From NCBI GenBank assembly GCA_021806225.1, contig JAJZXW010000021.1:151471-215470 (forward strand): a stretch of 64,000 bases of DNA, written 5' to 3'. Of this stretch, positions 59,321 to 64,000 are shown piece by piece; position 1 is the stretch's first letter, and each line of letters opens with the position of its first letter. The position numbers and the translations under genes are program-made. The notes below the pieces were generated by a model. The model did no database searches, was not told the origin of the DNA, and worked only from the letters and a program-made list of their open reading frames with translations. Source of the DNA: Nitrospirota bacterium (GTDB lineage: Bacteria; Nitrospirota; Leptospirillia; Leptospirillales; Leptospirillaceae).

Positions 59321-60315
59321 TCAAACGATCTGTCGCACATATTCTGCTTCTTTTTCTGACTTCCTTTCTCCTGTCAGGGTGCGCTTCGAAGCCGATCGAG
59401 CTCGACTACAATCCGAATGCCGGGGAAACCCGGCCAAACCAATATCGCTCCAACGTCACCTTCGGGTTTGTGACCTTCGAGGATCTCCGGGTCGCCAAGC
59501 AGATGATGGGGGACAAGACTTTGATCGGGTGGGGGTCAAATACCTACCATACCAATGCCAATGTGCCCGAACAGGTGACGAAGGCCTTTGTCGACACCTA
59601 CCAGTATCTCGGGCTCAAGGCGATCTGGATCAAAGCGCCGCCGGACAATTTTTCCTTTTCCACGAACTCCTGGGTTCGGTCCTTGCGCTCGCTCTATCCT
59701 GAGGTCAATATTTTTGTCATCGGAAAGCTGCAGAACTATGAGTTTCTTCTGAGATCGGGAGGGCTTAGCGGACTTGCCAGCGGAACGTTTACCTCCCTGG
59801 CCGTCACGACCCAGGCGAGAGTCGAGCTGTATTATCTCGACAGTCAGACCGGCCGAATCATTTGGGGAAACACTCTTCATCATGATACCTACGACCGGAA
59901 GGTCTCCAAAATGGTTCCGACAGATTTTGCTGCGTTACGTCTCCAGGACGCCTTGCAGAACGTGGTTCTCCAGTCCGTTGACAGGATCCTGCCGAAGATC
60001 AACAAACGGGATCCCGGATCGGTGCAGGTGCTTTCGGGAGGATTTATGGCAGACGTTCCCAAGACGCCGGAGGGCAAGTCTGCCGGAACGATACCAGCCG
60101 GGAAGGGACGCCTTGAGATCATTTCAAAGCCTCAGGGGGCCCGGGTCTATGTCGACGGAATCTATTATGGACTGACCCCACTAGCTCTCGACCTCGCTCC
60201 GGGGGTTCACCTTCTGAAGGTCCACAAGGACGGATACGAAACCAGCCGTGACAAAGTCGGAATCCTGGATGGCAAAATGACTCCCTGGAATGGCGATCTT
60301 CCAAGGAAGAACTAG
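59317..60315 (+). CDS. Lipoprotein with C-terminal PEGA domain
   Basis: Lipobox LLSGC; LEIISKPQGARVYVDGIYYGLTPLALDLAPGVHLLKVHKDGYE. Confidence 0.85.
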   Translation: MIKRSVAHILLLFLTSFLLSGCASKPIELDYNPNAGETRPNQYRSNVTFGFVTFEDLRVAKQMMGDKTLIGWGSNTYHTNANVPEQVTKAFVDTYQYLGLKAIWIKAPPDNFSFSTNSWVRSLRSLYPEVNIFVIGKLQNYEFLLRSGGLSGLASGTFTSLAVTTQARVELYYLDSQTGRIIWGNTLHHDTYDRKVSKMVPTDFAALRLQDALQNVVLQSVDRILPKINKRDPGSVQVLSGGFMADVPKTPEGKSAGTIPAGKGRLEIISKPQGARVYVDGIYYGLTPLALDLAPGVHLLKVHKDGYETSRDKVGILDGKMTPWNGDLPRKN

Positions 60316-60339
60316 GTTCTGAGAAAAGTTGGCGGGGGC

Positions 60340-60368
60340 TTGCCTCTCACCGCGACTTTCGCTATTAT
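60340..60368 (+). promoter_or_regulatory. Sigma70 promoter TTGCCT-N17-TATTAT for tRNA-Thr
   Basis: -35 60340-60345, -10 60363-60368, about 25 bp before the tRNA. Confidence 0.65.
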
Positions 60369-60392
60369 CCTCATTTGTCTTTCTTCAATCAG

Positions 60393-60464
60393 GCCGGCGT
60401 AGCACAGTGGTAGTGCAGTCGATTCGTAATCGACAGGTCGTCGGTTCAATCCCGACCGCCGGCT
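60393..60464 (+). tRNA. tRNA-Thr (CGU), CCA not encoded
   Basis: GCCGGCG/CGCCGGC acceptor, GTCGA-TTCGTAA-TCGAC anticodon arm, GTCGG-TTCAATC-CCGAC T arm. Confidence 0.93.
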
Positions 60465-60566
60465 CCCGTTTTAAGCCATTCCCAGAAAATTCCTTGCCAT
60501 AAAAAAGGTTTTTGCCATTATTACGCCATAGTGAGGTCGTTCGGAAACTCTTCTCCGGAGGAAATT

Positions 60567-61430
60567 ATGGCGACGATCCGAGAAGGCGGTCCCTATCAGT
60601 GGCAAGCTCAAGTCCATCGCAAGGGCCAATCCCCCCAATACAAGACATTCAACAACAAGGCCGCCGCGGAGAAATGGGCGCGTCAGGTAGAAGCCGAAAT
60701 GGATCGGGGCGTTTTTATCCCACGGAAAGACGCTGAAAAAACAACGCTTTCTGACGCCCTGGACAGATATCTTCGGAAAGTCACAATCCACAAGAAAAAC
60801 CAGAGATCGTAAAAGATCTACGTCGAAACGTGGAAAAAGGCATTCGGCCTCCGCTCCATGGCCTCCATTTTTCAATCCGATATCGCAAACTACAGGGACG
60901 AACGGCTCAAGGTCGTCTCACCCAACATGGTCCGTCTTGAACTGGCGCTTCTCTCCCACCTGTTCACGATCGGTGTCAAGGAATGGGGCATGGCCGGGCT
61001 TGTCAATCCGGTGATGCAGATCCGGAAACCCAAGCTCCCAAGGGGCCTGGACCGCCGGCTTCTTCCGGGGGAGTTGGACCGGATCCTTTCTGCTTTTCCT
61101 CGCCGGATAGACGGGAAGGTTGGGGGAGTGGAGGAACATTCTATCACACGGGCGTTCCAGCGGGCTGTCGCCAGGGCCCGGGCGAACTACGAGAAGGAAT
61201 GGGAGGAGAAGGGGATCAAGCCGGATCCCGCCTTCCTCGTGGATCTCACTTTCCACGATCTTCGGCATGAGGCCACGAGCCGCTTCTTCGGGAAAGGATT
61301 GAATCCTATGCAGGTTGCGGCAATCACCGGCCACAAGACGTTGCAGATGTTAAAGCGGCATACTCATTTAAAGGCAGAGGACCTGGCGCTGTTGCTGAAA
61401 CAACCTCCTCCTTCCCATAGAATGGATTGA
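60567..61430 (+). pseudogene. Degenerate tyrosine integrase
   Basis: In-frame TAA 60810-60812; first half of catalytic domain missing; HDLRHEATS retained but MLKRHTHLKAEDL has His at the expected Tyr. Confidence 0.9.
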
Positions 61431-61441
61431 AAGGAGAACTC

Positions 61442-61684
61442 ATGGCCTCATTCATCGAAGCGATTCAAAAGATTCTGCAAGAAACCGTCGCTCCCGGCAT
61501 CAGCGATATTCGGGAACGCTTGGCTCGCGTCGAGGTGGAAATCAAGCGCCTCGACGACAAGATTGACAATGGACTTGCCCGTCTCGATGCAAGAATGGAT
61601 CACATGGAGGACAAGCTGACGACAGCCCCTTGAAATCCGGGAGCGCCTGGCCGCTCTGGAAGCGAAGGTGTCCGCCCACTAAAT
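61442..61684 (+). pseudogene. Small coiled-coil protein, frameshifted near its C-terminus
   Basis: MASFIEAIQKILQETVAPGISDIRERLARVEVEIKRLDDKI...TTAP*, with LEIRERLAALEAKVSAH* in another frame directly after. Confidence 0.6.
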
Positions 61685-61880
61685 TCTCCCCCCTCTCCCG
61701 ATTATTCGTATCATGATTCGGTATGTTTCCTCCGTTCCTCCCGCCGTTTTTCCTGGACCGTCCGGATTCCCGGGCTTTCTGCTGGAGCGTATTCATGGCG
61801 TCCCCTTCATATCGTGACCGTCACGCAACACATCCCTTTCTTCCGGGAACGGCCGATGGTATTCTTTCGGAAGGTTGCAA

Positions 61881-61906
61881 AAGGGATGGTCATATGACCA
61901 TCCCTT
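61881..61906. repeat. 26-bp perfect palindrome AAGGGATGGTCATATGACCATCCCTT
   Basis: Each 13-nt arm is the exact reverse complement of the other. Confidence 0.95.
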
Positions 61907-61942
61907 CTTTCCCCATGTGATCCCTCCTCTCCATTTTCGTTA

Positions 61943-62192
61943 TCATGTAAGCAAATCTTCTTTCGAGACGTCCAATCCGGTCCGGATCAGCCGTCTTGCA
62001 GCCCCGGCTCTGGAAACTCCCCATTTTTGAGCCAGCACGTTCACCTTCCAGCCCTCCTCTCCGATCGGGAGATGAAGGGAGACGGTATAAGTATCTCCTC
62101 GGCAGAGCCTTTTTCAAGAGCCCTAAGAACCGCATCTTCTCTCTTTCGTTCTTCGTCCCGAACCAGGCCCGGGTCCGTTGTTTCGTTTCCAT
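61943..62192 (-). pseudogene. Possible ribbon-helix-helix antitoxin-like fossil
   Basis: Minus strand DTYTVSLHLPIGEEGWKVNVLAQKWGVSRAGAARRLIRTGLDVSKEDLLT* without an intact start; DEERKREDAVLRALEKGSAEE upstream lies in another frame. Confidence 0.4.
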
Positions 62193-62198
62193 CCTCCT

Positions 62199-64000
62199 CT
62201 ACTTCGGCAGATCGGATACATCGAGAATCCCGTCTCCGGGTCTGCCGTTCCCGCCGGAGGGCGTCACGTTTCCTCCGGAAGCGGAAGAAGCCGCAATCGG
62301 AGTTGGCGATGAGTTCTGATTCATGTTCTCAACAATATTCTCGATGGGAGGGGGAACCGCCAGATTCGAAAAACCATCTCCAGAGCCGCCAGATCCTCCG
62401 CCGGTCCCCGGGAATATGGTCCCGGGTCCCGATAAGGTCAGGGCCGGAAGGGAGTAGTTCAACCACGAGAACCCGGTTCCGGATCCGGAGAAGTCGGCGG
62501 ACGACAAGGTCGCGGTCACGTTATGGGTACCGGCGGAGGACGAGGAAAAGGTTCCCGTCGCGCCCGTATAGGTCGCCCCCTGTCCCGGGACGAACCCGGA
62601 GAGAGTTGCCGACGAGTTCAACGTGGTGAGCGCGACGCTTGTTCCTCCGTCGTAGGTCATCGTCGGGTTCGAAAGGCCCACGGAGGAGAAGTTGAGAGGA
62701 ACTGTCGTGATGGTCCAGATTCCTGAAACCAGGCTGACGCTCCCCACGCTGGTCTGTGTGGTCGGGGCGGAGAGGGAGACGGTCGGCGTCACGGCGTAGG
62801 TGCCGGCGTTCGGTCCCGCCGTGGCGGTGATCCCGGAGGTGAGCGCGGAGCCCCCCATGGTGACGGACTGGGTGTAGGAAGTTGTCACCGTCTGCCCGTT
62901 GTAGAGCGATGTGCCGGAGGATCCCGTCACCGTGTCGACGGGCAGGTCGGAAACGAGAACCGGGGCGGTGATACCGGAGCCGACGGTGACGCCCGAACCA
63001 ATATACCAAGTGGCCGAGGGCGTCGAAAAGGTTCCGGTGGCCGCATTCCATCCCGTGAACGATCCGAGGTTGGAAAAGGTCGTACTGTTGTTGGAGGTGG
63101 AATTCGAGAAAAAGGAGCAATTGGTGCAAGGCGTCCCTCCCCCCAACTCCCTCGAAGAGGAGGACGAAAGATAGTAGGAGGTCTCCACCGTGCCGCTGTT
63201 GATCCCCACGATCCCGCCGACGTAGTTTCCCCCGCTGACGCTGAGGCTGACGCTCCCGGTGTTGTAGGAGGTTTCCACCGTGCCGCCGATGTTCTCTCCC
63301 ACGACCCCGCCGAGATAGCCTCCCCCGCTGAGGTTTCCGGTGTTGTAGGAGGTCTCCACCGTGCTGAGGTTCTCTCCCACGACCCCGCCGAGATAGCCTC
63401 CCCCGCTGACGTTTCCGGTGTTGTAGGAGGTTTCCACCGTGCCGCTGCTGCTGTTGTCCCCCACGACCCCGCCGACGTCGTTTCCTGTCCCGCTGACGTT
63501 TCCGGTGTTGTAGGAGGTCCCCACCGTGCCGCTGTTGATCCCCACGACCCCGCCAATGTTGGAGTATGCCCCCCCATTGACCGTGCCCTCCACCCCCAGA
63601 TTCTCGACTATCCCTCCCGACCCCAGGTCCCCTATGAATCCCGTCCCGCTGCTGTTCGTCGCCGTGATCGTGTACCCGGAGACGGTATGCCCCTGCCCGT
63701 TGAAGATGCCGGTGAAGAGGTAGCTGGAGGAGGATGCGTTCCCCAGGGGGGTCCAGTTGTAGTTCGTCCCGCCAGAGAACAGGTTGATATTGGCCGTGAG
63801 CGCGATGCAGACGTTCGGGTTGTTCAGATAGGTGCTTTGGCTGAAATCGATCGCCTCGAGGGCCGAGGCCGTTCCCACGTCCGTCACCGTCGGGTCGATG
63901 GTGATCGTTCCCGGGATGCCATTGGGCGCCGAGACGTCGAGCGGCGAGGCCTCGTCGAGGACGACCCGGCTCCCGTCCACGGTAATCGCTCCTCCGTTGC
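62199..64000 (-). CDS. 3' part of GLUG/YDG-repeat surface protein (filamentous haemagglutinin-like), open at window edge
   Basis: GGVVGENLSTVETSYNTGNLSG repeats, TMTYDGGTSVALTTLNSSATLSGFVPGQGATYTGATGTF; frame continues past 64000. Confidence 0.85.
   Translation of the reverse strand, partial: NGGAITVDGSRVVLDEASPLDVSAPNGIPGTITIDPTVTDVGTASALEAIDFSQSTYLNNPNVCIALTANINLFSGGTNYNWTPLGNASSSSYLFTGIFNGQGHTVSGYTITATNSSGTGFIGDLGSGGIVENLGVEGTVNGGAYSNIGGVVGINSGTVGTSYNTGNVSGTGNDVGGVVGDNSSSGTVETSYNTGNVSGGGYLGGVVGENLSTVETSYNTGNLSGGGYLGGVVGENIGGTVETSYNTGSVSLSVSGGNYVGGIVGINSGTVETSYYLSSSSSRELGGGTPCTNCSFFSNSTSNNSTTFSNLGSFTGWNAATGTFSTPSATWYIGSGVTVGSGITAPVLVSDLPVDTVTGSSGTSLYNGQTVTTSYTQSVTMGGSALTSGITATAGPNAGTYAVTPTVSLSAPTTQTSVGSVSLVSGIWTITTVPLNFSSVGLSNPTMTYDGGTSVALTTLNSSATLSGFVPGQGATYTGATGTFSSSSAGTHNVTATLSSADFSGSGTGFSWLNYSLPALTLSGPGTIFPGTGGGSGGSGDGFSNLAVPPPIENIVENMNQNSSPTPIAASSASGGNVTPSGGNGRPGDGILDVSDLPK
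63190..63575 (-). repeat. Imperfect tandem GLUG-type coding repeats (about 26 aa unit)
   Basis: Recurrent GTTGTAGGAGGTYTCCACCGTG and CCCACGACCCCGCCG blocks. Confidence 0.8.

Noticed and set aside
63190-63575. Periodic repeats considered as a CRISPR array
   Set aside because: Repeats are in-frame GLUG coding units with variable spacing, not direct repeats with unique spacers; no cas genes

Overview
GC-rich bacterial chromosome segment with densely packed, often overlapping genes. The Cyt572/Cyc2-like cytochrome-porin and gene content suggest a Leptospirillum-like Nitrospirota acidophile; this is inference only. Core blocks: valS-nadC-birA-coaX; HlyD/TolC efflux pair; mdh; lptC-lptA-lptB-rpoN-hpf-rapZ; aroC-aroK-aroB plus a GAF/ANTAR protein; queF; yhaO/yhaN-like nuclease pair and rmuC; tolQ-R-A-B-cpoB with no pal between tolB and cpoB; mutL; an in-frame miaA::MTA phosphorylase ORF; PfkB kinase; TPR, RodZ-like and PEGA proteins. 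The main candidate system is a complete but rearranged Pel exopolysaccharide operon (20.9-34.0 kb). In it PelA is split: the glycoside hydrolase is a stand-alone lipoprotein between pelC and pelD, and the deacetylase half is fused through an extra TM segment to the C-terminus of PelG. PelD is also enlarged, with a second GGDEF-like unit and a winged-helix-like tail. Two tRNA genes (Val-UAC, Thr-CGU) are each followed, at almost the same distance, by decayed tyrosine-integrase genes and small eroded islands. The right edge holds the 3' part of a GLUG/YDG-repeat surface protein.
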